Source: Mayamaea pseudoterrestris
Taxonomy: Eukaryota > Bacillariophyta > Bacillariophyceae > Sellaphorales > Sellaphoraceae
DNA: 64,000 nt
Reading direction: 5' to 3'
NCBI GenBank assembly: GCA_027923505.1
Contig: BROI01000004.1
Coordinates: 1,143,501-1,207,500 of the forward strand
This document shows, piece after piece, positions 22,401 to 29,577 of this stretch. Each line of letters opens with the position of its first letter. The first letter of the stretch is position 1. A program made the translations under genes and the position numbers. Below the pieces are notes generated by a model, which was not told the origin of the DNA, searched no databases, and was given only the letters and a program-made list of their open reading frames with translations.

Positions 22401-22631
22401 AGTTGTTTGATTCGTAATTCGACGAGTGCTAGCTGAACTGGTTGCTCCTGTTGGTATATTCGTTTTGTTTTGTTTAATTCGTTTTCTTATTTGCTGGTGT
22501 GTCTGCTTTGTCGCTGCGCTGTGTTGCTGTGCGTGTAGTATCACGTGTTGTGTCGCGTGTCGCGTCGCGTCGCTTGTTGCTTCGCGTGTTGTGTCGCGTG
22601 ATACCTCTCGTGGTGCACTGCTTCGTTGCTT
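16470..22631 (-). CDS. LINE ORF2: apurinic-type endonuclease, reverse transcriptase, RNase H
   Basis: Over 2000 residues without a stop. Numbering from 22544: an exonuclease-endonuclease-phosphatase domain at about 113-385 (FYFQNVNGLG, GLAETNVHW, MMDANEAY, SDHRGLFVD); the RT at about 690-1050 with motif A KDAQACYDRM, GNGQGACDSPMQWG and the catalytic FVDDSD (19590-19607) in place of the usual YADD; RNase H further on (VHCSDGGVKDG, SFRAEGYGG, IKGHQDKP, ADAQATKYYND); and a zinc-binding C-x2-C-x7-H-x4-C motif (CCKCNRVEDANHVLTC) near the C-terminus. The frame is open only back to a stop at 22632-22634 and has no ATG before the endonuclease; the first Met lies inside it (ILQQMGE). Translation therefore needs frameshifting, a non-ATG start or splicing. 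Confidence 0.9.
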   Translation of the reverse strand, partial: KQRSSAPREVSRDTTREATSDATRHATQHVILHAQQHSAATKQTHQQIRKRIKQNKTNIPTGATSSASTRRITNQTTLTQWSKWQYSHRQLIPSQIYQHSDRPNQPSDQRQQPLDDFFVLTPKDNFPIGDPISICEPNSNRFYFQNVNGLGSAQHKWPWILQQMGEHEVSIFGLAETNVHWTKTIYDKCKKDMQAISEFSSLTTSSSTITPLKGVYQPGGTALAVLGKWTGRCVNVDKDPTGMGRWTQTTIQGKEGASLAVYTAYRVNDGTGTAGIHTAWSQQELLLREAGKRQVDPRQALLKDLGLVLQETTARRQGIVLMMDANEAYLNHRNKPTNIAEWAIANGLVDVHYYFHPDDSQTATYSRGSTKIDYIFVSRDVLPYITAAGMLAFNQLIQSDHRGLFVDIDIIKYLQGDVTSMESVAARKLNSKRPRDVKHYQTKLTQALELMRAHERLDEIESERAESTLSAWWGKLVELDNEISQAMEATEASIKQKKYPFSDQLLQANIRWIYWSTAKTAKLTGRDMQFRLAQWAAKLKTNRPNPQAPTTLTQIRSSLQQAARDLRQVKRDASNLRKQFLQERAQAAALEGNDTAERALVKIMAAERSKETFAAIKRYMTGNRKMGLTHLLIPKGMAPEEYPYNPEEVTEWDVIQDETDIGQYLRARNIAYFGQAQGTPFTVEPLQSAINPAADTSQVDQILDGAIPSSLNGIAEATREFLAECKRKAPELIFRLDQATCKSAFNHWRESTATYGTRHLGHYRALSAPTGQAPVSDEEESMGDAIMRLHVRIMNMAIDRGEPLPRWLQALNIILPKIPGKPFLHKLRIIHLFQADYQLILKELAYRLNRHTETRELLGDQQYGSRPGRSSGRLLLATTLVKDGANAMRENMATANKDAQACYDRMIGSSVGLVDRTFGCPSSLCKLHGKALEGMEYRIKTAAGIAESTRYTSTAAHPLYGNGQGACDSPMQWGFVSIIMANIMKAKAHGLTMTDPTGRLKVKRTIQLFVDDSDIFTNGERKDIPPHALLERLRADSQRWAHLLHVSGGRLELTKCFFNAVIWKFDEWGKPSPMKVSDLGNPQTRLTQGDEFADLNIQECTKGYKTLGQYHALVGVPREERQRLQAKAGHYIKKLFNHGLTRDQALIAYHQVYTPGMTYAIGTTPLFPRELQEIQAPATTAFLPALGLNRHMPRALIYGPVDFGGMGLTDLSVEAGVEATALAITHLRDSNSTEGTMLRIALRNRQLEAGTRRMLLEEPSQHIPYLAPGWIPNLRNFLATIDHSLQIPTESEQQLPREEDVFIMDEITRYTTNATKLERINACRLYLQVTFLSEISTSDGLRLDDAYLYETAQPRPNRLNWTQQQNPGKKGWALFRKAVTTTFAKPHYTGMNRELRNPLGGWLIPPTHLAQLWESVIHPDTATLYRWNGHEWSIHPQIPIESHTRRSNRTNIPGQWFSEHATNTSIQLPPGCVPTTLLQRRNHFAAPAPSLFYSPSTDIKYTTFAHYLREYPSWDKELRQHIQLYCTDADLEIMLRTNSKLVHCSDGGVKDGLGSFGWILAIQDTETIIAQNMGPAPGDSEMMSSFRAEGYGGLSAMQFLVHAVNYFNIPKQERVFQWKWICDNLGLLKRLARLQSNIPCTGLNLKTDSDVCQQLIHLLPEVPHHQMQHIKGHQDKPGAKLTFEAQLNVQADAQATKYYNDQILPRLQNDSNKAYAQAEQVTTMPHSGAQLLNLHNKRYPRAITSRIREHLRNAALTPDLRNYLITKYGWDDSIPDLINWNAYAKARKKLQWSQFAKVAKLSNGWAATAAFLHKQNPDETDKCCKCNRVEDANHVLTCTSRHKAQVQYLVKMHTILTTYRVHHHIESSIMQGIRRFLGLPQEPHHWSSEQIKSAYTTQESIGWDRFVFGHIGTEWMALQQEHEMTLPALKHPRQPEQWVVQTIQLGWEFIGEAWTQRNEDKHGRDKAKELLMQGSLQAQIITAYGNKDRLSMQSQRFFAQTIEEKGSEAPYEIKAWLRHVTRLIQAEVATEVERNRDGNQDIRRFFKPREGVG

Positions 22632-22888
22632 TCATTTGGTGGTATTGCTGCGTTTGTCGTGTCGTCTGTCGAGTCGCTCTCGTGCCCCTCCGATGTGCTT
22701 CGTTTTGATTGTCGATGTTTTGTTTTGTTTTGTTTGTTTGTGCGTGTTTGCGTGTTACTGGTTTTGCTTATATTATTCATTATTTGTGCTATGTTAATTT
22801 CCTCTGTTGATGGTTCGTGATTTGTGTTGTGTCGTCGAGTCGTTTCCTCCGTTGACTCGGAGTCAAGGCGCCTCTTGGTGCCTAGCAT
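22541..22888 (-). CDS. Small middle ORF of the LINE, between ORF1 and ORF2
   Basis: A 115-residue frame whose ATG (22888-22886) overlaps the ORF1 stop in the string ATGCTAG, and whose TGA (22543-22541) lies inside the ORF2 open frame, which begins at 22631. The product is hydrophilic, rich in Thr, Asn, Gln, Arg and His, with no known domain. Because ORF2 has no own ATG ahead of its endonuclease motif and lies in the -1 frame relative to this ORF, the small ORF may be the N-terminus of the ORF2 product after a -1 shift in the 22544-22631 overlap. It could instead be chance. Confidence 0.45.
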   Translation of the reverse strand: MLGTKRRLDSESTEETTRRHNTNHEPSTEEINIAQIMNNISKTSNTQTRTNKQNKTKHRQSKRSTSEGHESDSTDDTTNAAIPPNESNEAVHHERYHATQHAKQQATRRDTRHNT

Positions 22889-25125
22889 GATGGTTTGCCC
22901 GAGCGGCTGGCGTCGCCGACGGGTGATCTTTTATAAGGGTTTGTTATAGTGCTTGCCGATGGTTTCGTTTGCGTTTCCTCAAAGTCGATATCTTCGTCGC
23001 CCCATCCTTCATTTCCGTTAGAAGGGTCTAGTGTGCTGGGCTGGGGATATGTCTTGTCTTCGTCTACTTCGTTGTCGTCGTCCTCATCGTCAATGCTCAA
23101 CGCCTGAAAAGAGTTTGCCGATTCGAATTGGTTCGGCTCCATGTCATTACTGCGAAAAATCGCTTGGTCTTGAGTCTTGCGTGCCTTCCGCGCTGGTGAG
23201 TCTGCAGTGGTGCTGGTCGTTGATGGCTGGAGCGCCTGTATCTGCTTTGCCATGGTTTCAATGCGTTCGTTCAATGTCGCGTTCATGCTCATCATTCGTG
23301 CAAACTGCTGTTCATTCTGCTCCCTTGTTTGTTGTTCGCGTTTCGCAGCCTCCATCTGCTGTAAATGCTGGGCTTTTTGATACGTCTCCTGCTGTTTGTA
23401 CATCGTCTCAATTAATTGAAAAGGTACTGCCAGCTGTGTAGTGATGTAGCTGTTCACGTTTTGCATAAAGTGGTCCATTTTTGTGTCGAGTGATGCGACA
23501 GCCGTAATTAGCGAATTGTCGTGGCTTTCCTGGCTCTGGCTGATCATTGTGTGCTGGTTCATGTTCTGGGTCGTGTTCTGGTTCGTGTACTGGTTCATGT
23601 GTGTTGTTGTCGTGGTGGATCTGTGAGGTGTGATGCTCATTTGATCGGTGCTGTTGTTGGCTGGCGTGCTGCTAGTGGTCCAAGCATTGTTGCCGACACT
23701 TCTTTCTAGCGAGAGCCCGCCTCCTCGTCCAAATCCGCGGCCTGGGTCGCCTCTGCCTGCTGGGTTGCCTCTGCCAAATGGATCGCCTCTGCCGAATGGA
23801 TCGCCTCGGCCGAACGGATCGCCTCGGCCGGCCGCTAGTCGTCGCTGTCGTGCTCCTGCTGTGCCATGGTGGCCTCGCTGGAGGCGTGGAGGTGTATTGG
23901 TAATCGCCTCGCTTGGTTCTGTTTCCGCTACATTAATTCCTTTCAATCGCAGTCGCTCTTCAAAATTGCGTTTGAGTATTAGCGGCGCTCTTGGTACAGC
24001 GCGAGAAAAGTCAATGTATGGATCGCTTTGATCTGACGTGAGTTGATTGTTCTGTTTCATTTGCCGGAGCTCGATATTCAGGTTATCCACCAGCCGTTCG
24101 ACTTCCTCCTTGTTGTCTGCCTTGCAGTGAATTGTGAATTTATCGCTGGCGTACGCCTTTGAACGTGCGTTGACTCGCGTTACTCCTGGGATCATCGCAA
24201 AGTACTCGTAGACCCTTAGCCCACCGTTTAGTTCAACCTCAAATGTCGCTGCCGTAAAGCCACATACTTGGACTATATCGTATTTCGCCTCGTTTTGTGT
24301 CATTAATTGCATCAGCATATTGTATTTTCGTTCTTCCGGTTTGCGAAGCATTTGGTATCCGCTCGTTGCATGCTGGAAGACTTCGTCATTATCATCGCCT
24401 TTTTCGTCATCTTCGCGTTCCATTATATCTGCTACTACTCTTGCCATTTCGCGTGGAGTAAACACGACGATGCAATCCCTCTCAGTTGTCGATTGAAATG
24501 ACTTGGGAATCGGTCTCGCTTGAATTTGGAGCTCGATAAACTTGGATCCTTTGCATTTTGTGGGACACAGTGCATCCCTTTCTGTTTTGTTTGCTGCTGC
24601 CCATACGTATGCCTTTGTCTTCTGATCCAGCTCCTCTTTGTCGGTCGCTTTCACTGCCGCCATGGGGAGGACGACGGCGATGTCGTACTGTCGTTGCGCG
24701 CCGTATCGTAATTCCACGACATAGAAGCTCTGCCGCTTGAGCCATGCCATAAAAGTTTGGTTTTGTTTTACTTGTGCAAGTGTTGTTGTTGATGTCTTTT
24801 TAAAATCGACGCGAATCTTTTGACCCTGTCGTAGGTCGACCGTTGTTGGTGCGAAGCAGTCGATATATCCCTGGCCTGAATCCGGAAAATCGTCGACGGT
24901 GATCGTTGTACGTCCTTCTACTCCAAAGACTGTAGTTTTATCTACTTTGATTAATTCCTTCAATAATCCTTCCATAGCTTCGTGTTGTCTTGCTGGTGTT
25001 GTGCCGGCGTTGAATGTGACGCGCCAAGAGTCCGGTCTAATTATTTCGAGAGCCGTTGGACCGTTTTCGTCCTCTGTTTCCATTGGAATGCCTTGGTTTA
25101 CTTTATTATCAACATCGAGCGCCAT
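22882..25125 (-). CDS. LINE ORF1: putative RNA-binding structural protein
   Basis: A 747-residue frame starting at a real ATG (25125). The N-terminal two thirds are globular without a domain I can name, though a segment around residues 290-350 (VCGFTAATFEVEL to FTIHCKADNKEEVERLVDNL) has the alpha/beta pattern of an RNA-binding fold. Residues about 430-465 are RGG-like, built from repeated GRGDPF units. The C-terminal part has Gln/Met-rich helical sequence (LIETMYKQQETYQKAQ, MSMNATLNERIETMAKQ) likely to form a coiled coil, followed by an acidic tail. The layout of nucleic acid binding plus coiled coil fits ORF1 proteins of LINEs, which package the element RNA. Its stop overlaps the start of the next ORF. 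Confidence 0.75.
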   Translation of the reverse strand: MALDVDNKVNQGIPMETEDENGPTALEIIRPDSWRVTFNAGTTPARQHEAMEGLLKELIKVDKTTVFGVEGRTTITVDDFPDSGQGYIDCFAPTTVDLRQGQKIRVDFKKTSTTTLAQVKQNQTFMAWLKRQSFYVVELRYGAQRQYDIAVVLPMAAVKATDKEELDQKTKAYVWAAANKTERDALCPTKCKGSKFIELQIQARPIPKSFQSTTERDCIVVFTPREMARVVADIMEREDDEKGDDNDEVFQHATSGYQMLRKPEERKYNMLMQLMTQNEAKYDIVQVCGFTAATFEVELNGGLRVYEYFAMIPGVTRVNARSKAYASDKFTIHCKADNKEEVERLVDNLNIELRQMKQNNQLTSDQSDPYIDFSRAVPRAPLILKRNFEERLRLKGINVAETEPSEAITNTPPRLQRGHHGTAGARQRRLAAGRGDPFGRGDPFGRGDPFGRGNPAGRGDPGRGFGRGGGLSLERSVGNNAWTTSSTPANNSTDQMSITPHRSTTTTTHMNQYTNQNTTQNMNQHTMISQSQESHDNSLITAVASLDTKMDHFMQNVNSYITTQLAVPFQLIETMYKQQETYQKAQHLQQMEAAKREQQTREQNEQQFARMMSMNATLNERIETMAKQIQALQPSTTSTTADSPARKARKTQDQAIFRSNDMEPNQFESANSFQALSIDDEDDDNEVDEDKTYPQPSTLDPSNGNEGWGDEDIDFEETQTKPSASTITNPYKRSPVGDASRSGKPSC
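23755..23832 (-). repeat. 18-bp tandem repeat encoding GRGDPF units in LINE ORF1
   Basis: About four units differing at a few bases, each coding for a Gly-Arg-Gly-Asp-Pro-Phe (or Asn-Pro-Ala) hexapeptide, which forms the RGG-like RNA-binding patch of ORF1. Confidence 0.8.
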
Positions 25126-25300
25126 GATGGACTCTTTGTTTTGCTCCCGCCGGGATTTTTTGTGGTTCGACGATTTGTGTTTCTACGCGAAAAAGCTACT
25201 TGTTTTCAGTACTACAGGGGTTATGGGTCCAATTCCAAATACGAACGTGAAATTGTGGCTTTGTTATTGCGGTGTTTGAGCTGGCTTTTCATTTGTGTGG

Positions 25301-25839
25301 CGTTGAGCAGTCTCTCAAATCTCTTCGCACTGGAGCTTGTCAAAATACTTACAAAGCTCGGCTACTTCCATACCTTGGTGGCTGACATGCAGCAACACGT
25401 TCAGCTTTTGGCTGGTGTTTAACAGGTTGCTTGGTAAATGCCCAATTGCGAGTTTGTTTGGGTGTGAAGATATCATCAATCACGTCCGGGTTGCCTGTAC
25501 TTTTGGGATTCTGGATTGGTCAAAATGAGAGGTGGTTCAGGATTCCAAGTTCCTTTAAGCCACACCAGCGGCATTCGCAGCAAACAGTCCCTTCAAGCTT
25601 TCCTTGTTCTTCAGTTCGGAGTGGCGCATGTCCCGTGGGGCATTCACTGGCAATTCCAAAGTAGTCGTGGTCATCCGGAACAATGACCTGATCGTGGATG
25701 ACCATTTGGTTGCAGCACACCAACAACAAACCAGTCTGCTCCTTTGTTGTTGTTATTGCTGCAGCTCATATTTCCTGGATCACCCCGAGTCTCCCATCAA
25801 GACCGGTAAATATAGATTTTGAAGTCTTCCTCCATCAAG
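25301..25839. other. Region between LINE 5' end and Copia insertion, with an unassigned minus-strand ORF
   Basis: The minus strand has a coding-like frame from the ATG at 25705 to the stop at 25520, with a cysteine-rich segment (VCCECRWCGLKE) preceded by SECPTGHAPL, resembling a zinc-binding tail. A second minus-strand frame just downstream (about 25340-25510) contains DVIDDIFTPKQTRNW. The two are in different frames. They may be remnants of one decayed gene or transposase, but I cannot name the family. Confidence 0.35.
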
Positions 25840-25913
25840 ATGTCTTCCGACTGGCTCTCCTACTACTCGGATCTGAGTCGCAACTGTCGCGTTCTTCCTC
25901 CACTCTACAATGG

Positions 25914-25918
25914 ACTCG
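25914..25918 (+). repeat. Target site duplication ACTCG, left copy (Copia-1)
   Basis: ACTCG directly precedes the left LTR and is repeated at 32334-32338 directly after the right LTR, the 5-bp duplication expected of Copia integration. Confidence 0.8.
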
Positions 25919-26228
25919 TTGCAGGATGCGAACGAAAACAGCGAAAATTGGGCAAGTCACACCGAATGTCCGATAGGGTGACACAGCGGCACTCGCGACT
26001 CACCACAGCCTCACGATCGCGTGATGCGTGGCAGCGACGGCTTCGAAGCAATTCAACGAGTATATTGCTGAAACTAGTGCGATATAGAGTAGAAACAAGC
26101 AGACTTACTAAGCTTGAAGAGTTAAAAGAGCGATTTATTCGTCTCTCGTATTGTAGCAACTGCAAGCTTGGATTGGCCATAAAGGACAGCTACAGCGAAA
26201 GGTGCAACGATTTGATTTACAAGTTACA
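25919..26228 (+). repeat. Copia-1 left LTR
   Basis: 310 bp, nearly identical to 32134-32333 except that the right copy lacks about 110 bp from its 3' half (the part around 26086-26195). It starts TTGCAGG and ends GTTACA. Confidence 0.88.
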
Positions 26229-26648
26229 AGATTAACACTGTCTTGAGACTCATTGCCTCGGCATAGAGACTTTATCGATGAAGAGTACTATTGATTTATG
26301 AAGTAACGTGGCGACGCATGTTGGTTCTTGGCCCGAAAGAAAGTTCCGCAGGTGATAGCAAGAACATTGTCACGACGACAACAAATGGCGAACGAAAGGG
26401 CGCGCCGCGGCTTTCGCGCATGTTTACAAAGAGAACGTAGGCGTTTTCCAGGATCCTCAGTTCAAGGAGTTATTCGACAAACTTGGAGTAGAATCACTTA
26501 CGCAATTGATCGAGATGGAGTATGACAATTTCGCGATGAAGTGGAACGTCACGACGACGCGACGACGATGGCGATGGCGACAATGTCACGAGAAATGATT
26601 TAAACACTCGCTAACGAAGATGAATATCGGCGCGAAGAACGCGGACAG
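26229..26648 (+). other. Copia-1 leader between LTR and gag
   Basis: About 420 bp of untranslated or decayed leader. The primer-binding site should begin near 26229 (AGATTAACACTG), but it does not match a tRNA end that I recognise. Arg- and Ala-rich short frames occur, probably a decayed gag N-terminus. Confidence 0.4.
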
Positions 26649-28532
26649 ATGGTTCAAGACCATCAACGACAGTCGAAACGTCTGAGCGACGTTCGTCACA
26701 GCATGAGCGAAGGAACGAGTCCAAGCACGCAACATTGCGAGTGTGGGCAGCGGAAGCGGAGCGAAACCTCCAGCAAAAGAAGGCGAAATGGAATCCAAGA
26801 AGGACGAATCCAAGGACTCCATGCTATCAAACGAGGCGATGGAGCGAAACCCGACTCGGCTGACAAGGTGCCACCGACGAGCGTGGACGTGGACACAAAG
26901 CAGTCACCAACATCCGTATTGGACCTCGGCGACGACGAAGACGACGAGAAGTATTCAGACCAATTTACAAAGTCTATCAAGTTCTCGGCGAAGGATTGTA
27001 AAGAAATGAAGCTGGATTCCTCATGGAAGCAGTGGATTTCCGAGTTGAAAGTCATCGCTACATTGCGCGACTTCCACGAAGTCTTTGACGATGATTATGA
27101 CCCGAAGGAAAAGGGACCAAAGGAACAGAAGGTGTATGCAAAGAAGAATGTGTTTGTGTACAGAATCTTTCTCACACACTGTCGAACTCCATCTGCATCA
27201 CTCGCAGTACAGCAGTTCAAGAAGACGATGGACGGACGCGAAGTCTACCAACGATTGCAAACGCGATACGAAGAAGGCGCTACTGCTCACATCGAGAAGG
27301 AACGCGCGCAAACGGAACTGCAGGGAATGCGGCTGACCGAGAAGTGGTCACGGCCGACGATCGAATTTCTCGCACTGTTCTACAAGAAAGTCATCTGGCT
27401 GCTCGAAATGGACGCAGAAGCTCTGACAGGTTTACAACAATACGACATGCTACACGACGCTTTCTCCAAGCACACTGGATTCAGTGCATCGCTAGCAGGT
27501 TTTGACGGAATGATTGCCATCAAGAAACACATGGGGCAACACGACTCGGAAGACAATTTCGCGCAGTTGAACACGCACTTAGAAGAGTGCTGCATCAAGT
27601 ATGACAAGAAACACCCATCGACGACAAAGACTAAGCGCACAATCAATCAAGCGCAGTCTAGTGGAACGAAAGGAGGCGGCAGCGGCAATGGCGGCGCGAC
27701 TCCAAGCAGCTTATCGGCGGAACGATTTGCAGCGATCATGAAGAAACCTCACGCGAGCGTGAAGGATGAAGTCTGGTTGGAGATGAAGTTCGATCAGTGA
27801 AAGCAGTTGAAGGACAAGCGTGCGACGGCGCCCAAGACACCCGAAAACGGATGGCGACTGCGCAACCAACAAGGCACGGCTACGACGCAGACGCAAGTCA
27901 AGGCGGTGCATCAAGAGCATCACGCAACGGAATCTGTAGCGAACGATCACGCAAGCGTTCCTGGCACGATTAATATTCAGCCAGGCAATAGTGGAATGTC
28001 AGTCCAAACGGCTGCACGATCGGTTCTGCAAGCAAACAATGCAAGTACTACAACTCAGCAAGTGACAGGATCGTTGACGACTGATAACACCGGACGAGGT
28101 ACATTCAGCTTCAACATGCATCGTCGTATGCGCGTCAATCGCGCACACTACGAGCGGATCAACGAAGGCGCACTCATCGACAGCGGCGCGAACGGAGGCT
28201 TATGCGGAGGAGACATGCTCGTCGTTTCGGAAATGAACGCCGAGGTGGATGTGACTGGTATTGACAATCATATTGTCCCAGCTCTCAAGATTGGCACTGC
28301 AGCTGGACTGGCTAAGACCCTTAGTGGCGAAACCATTCTACTGATGTGTCACCAGTATGCTTTAAAGCGAGACGGACCAACGATTCATTGCCCGAATCAA
28401 TTGCGCGCAATGGGACATCGAGTCGACGATATATCGACCCTGTTTGGTGGAACGCAACGAATTACGACGAACATTGGAGGCTACGTTTTGCCATTGGCGA
28501 TTCAGGGCTACGCCTGGTGTATTTGGACGTGA
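26649..28532 (+). pseudogene. Copia-1 gag and protease region
   Basis: The first open stretch (26649-27800, 383 codons) is gag-like: charged N-terminus, then the helical capsid-like part with FVYRIFLTHCRTPSA, TIEFLALFYKKVIWLLEM and LTGLQQYDMLHDAF. A TGA at 27798-27800 interrupts the same frame, which continues to 28532; in related elements this spot commonly reads Trp, so it looks like a TGG to TGA change. Beyond it lies the protease with the aspartic motif as LIDSGANGGLCGG (near 28170), followed by IDNHIVPALKIGTAAG and VDDISTLFGGTQRI. The frame is lost near 28510, where the reading continues in another frame. Confidence 0.8.
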
Positions 28533-29577
28533 CGAAACCCATGTTCGATGATTTGGATAAGTATCCGACTGTCACGATGACGTCGGACGTGCCGTGGAAT
28601 CCGACTGTTTACGATGTCAAGCACGCACACAACAATTTCGACAAACGCAATCACGATTATGGATCTTTCGATGAACGATTCGACGATGACGGTATTACGC
28701 ACCGCAATTGTCACACGCCGACATGCACTGGCGACGAACTTGACGTACTGATCAATCGGTGCGTGCGACACGCTCAGTTTTCACGCGTTAATTTGCGGAA
28801 GCTACGAAGCAAGGAACCGGACTACAACGCTCTTCGGCCGTACCTCGGATGGGTTCCGACTGAGCGATTTCAACAGACTTTATGACACACGGAAGCATGG
28901 TATCATCTCAGCAAACATCCGCGATTACCATTTCGACACCTCACGAAATTGAGATTTCTGGCCGCGAACGTTCAGCGGTTGCGCAAACTATTCGCCATGG
29001 ACACGATACACTCTGACACGCCAGCTTTGGATGATGGAATTCTAGGGCATGGGGGAGCTACTAAGATGCAGCTCTTTGTTGGACAAGAAAGTTTTTACAC
29101 GCGCGGCTACCCAATGAAGTCGGAGAGTGAAATGTCAAACGCGTTAGAGGATTTTATCCGCGAAGTGGGCGCTCCTAATGGACTGCTCAGCGACAACGCC
29201 AAGTCGGAGACTGGCAAAGCAGTGAGGGATCTCTGTCGGATGTACAATATTCCTCAAGTGACCACAGAACCGGGTCATCCAGAACAAAATCCATGCGAAC
29301 GTCAACGTCGCACATTAAGCCAATGATGGAGAACCTTCAACGAGATTCGGGTTTGCCAGGCCATTGCTGGGTTTTGCTGATTAAATTCGTAATCATGATT
29401 CTGAAAGTCCTTGCGACAAAATCGCTGGGATGGCGCACTCCAACGGAAGTTGTGTTCGGAAATTTGCCGGATATTTCGCCTTTGTTACATTTCAAGTGGT
29501 GGGAAGTTTTCCCTCGGCGGTACGATCTGGCAACAGCCAATTCGTGGGCATCGCAGAGAATAGTGGTCCGCACATGA
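28510..29577 (+). pseudogene. Copia-1 integrase region
   Basis: Continuing in a second frame: gag-pre-integrase sequence up to the stop at 28883-28885, then the integrase core with the three acidic residues in DTIHSD, LLSDNAKSE and PCERQ (about 29000-29300). A further frameshift near 29300 leads to the frame with KSLGWRTPTEVVFGNLPDIS and FKWWEVFPRRYDLA, which is the usual C-terminal part of CoDi-type integrases. No single product could be made from it. Confidence 0.78.

Larger units (their letters stand above)
16390..25300 (-). mobile_element. Non-LTR retrotransposon (LINE, EEP-RT-RNase H type), near full length
   Basis: An element of close to 9 kb on the minus strand with ORF1 (22882-25125), a small middle ORF (22541-22888) and ORF2 (16470-22631). 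ORF2 order is endonuclease, reverse transcriptase, RNase H, zinc-binding C-terminus, as in the I-like LINE groups. ORF1 and ORF2 are long and free of stops, so the copy is young or was recently active. The ends are not precisely defined: I see no poly-A tail after ORF2 and could not find target site duplications by eye, so the coordinates are approximate. No LTRs flank it. Confidence 0.85.
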
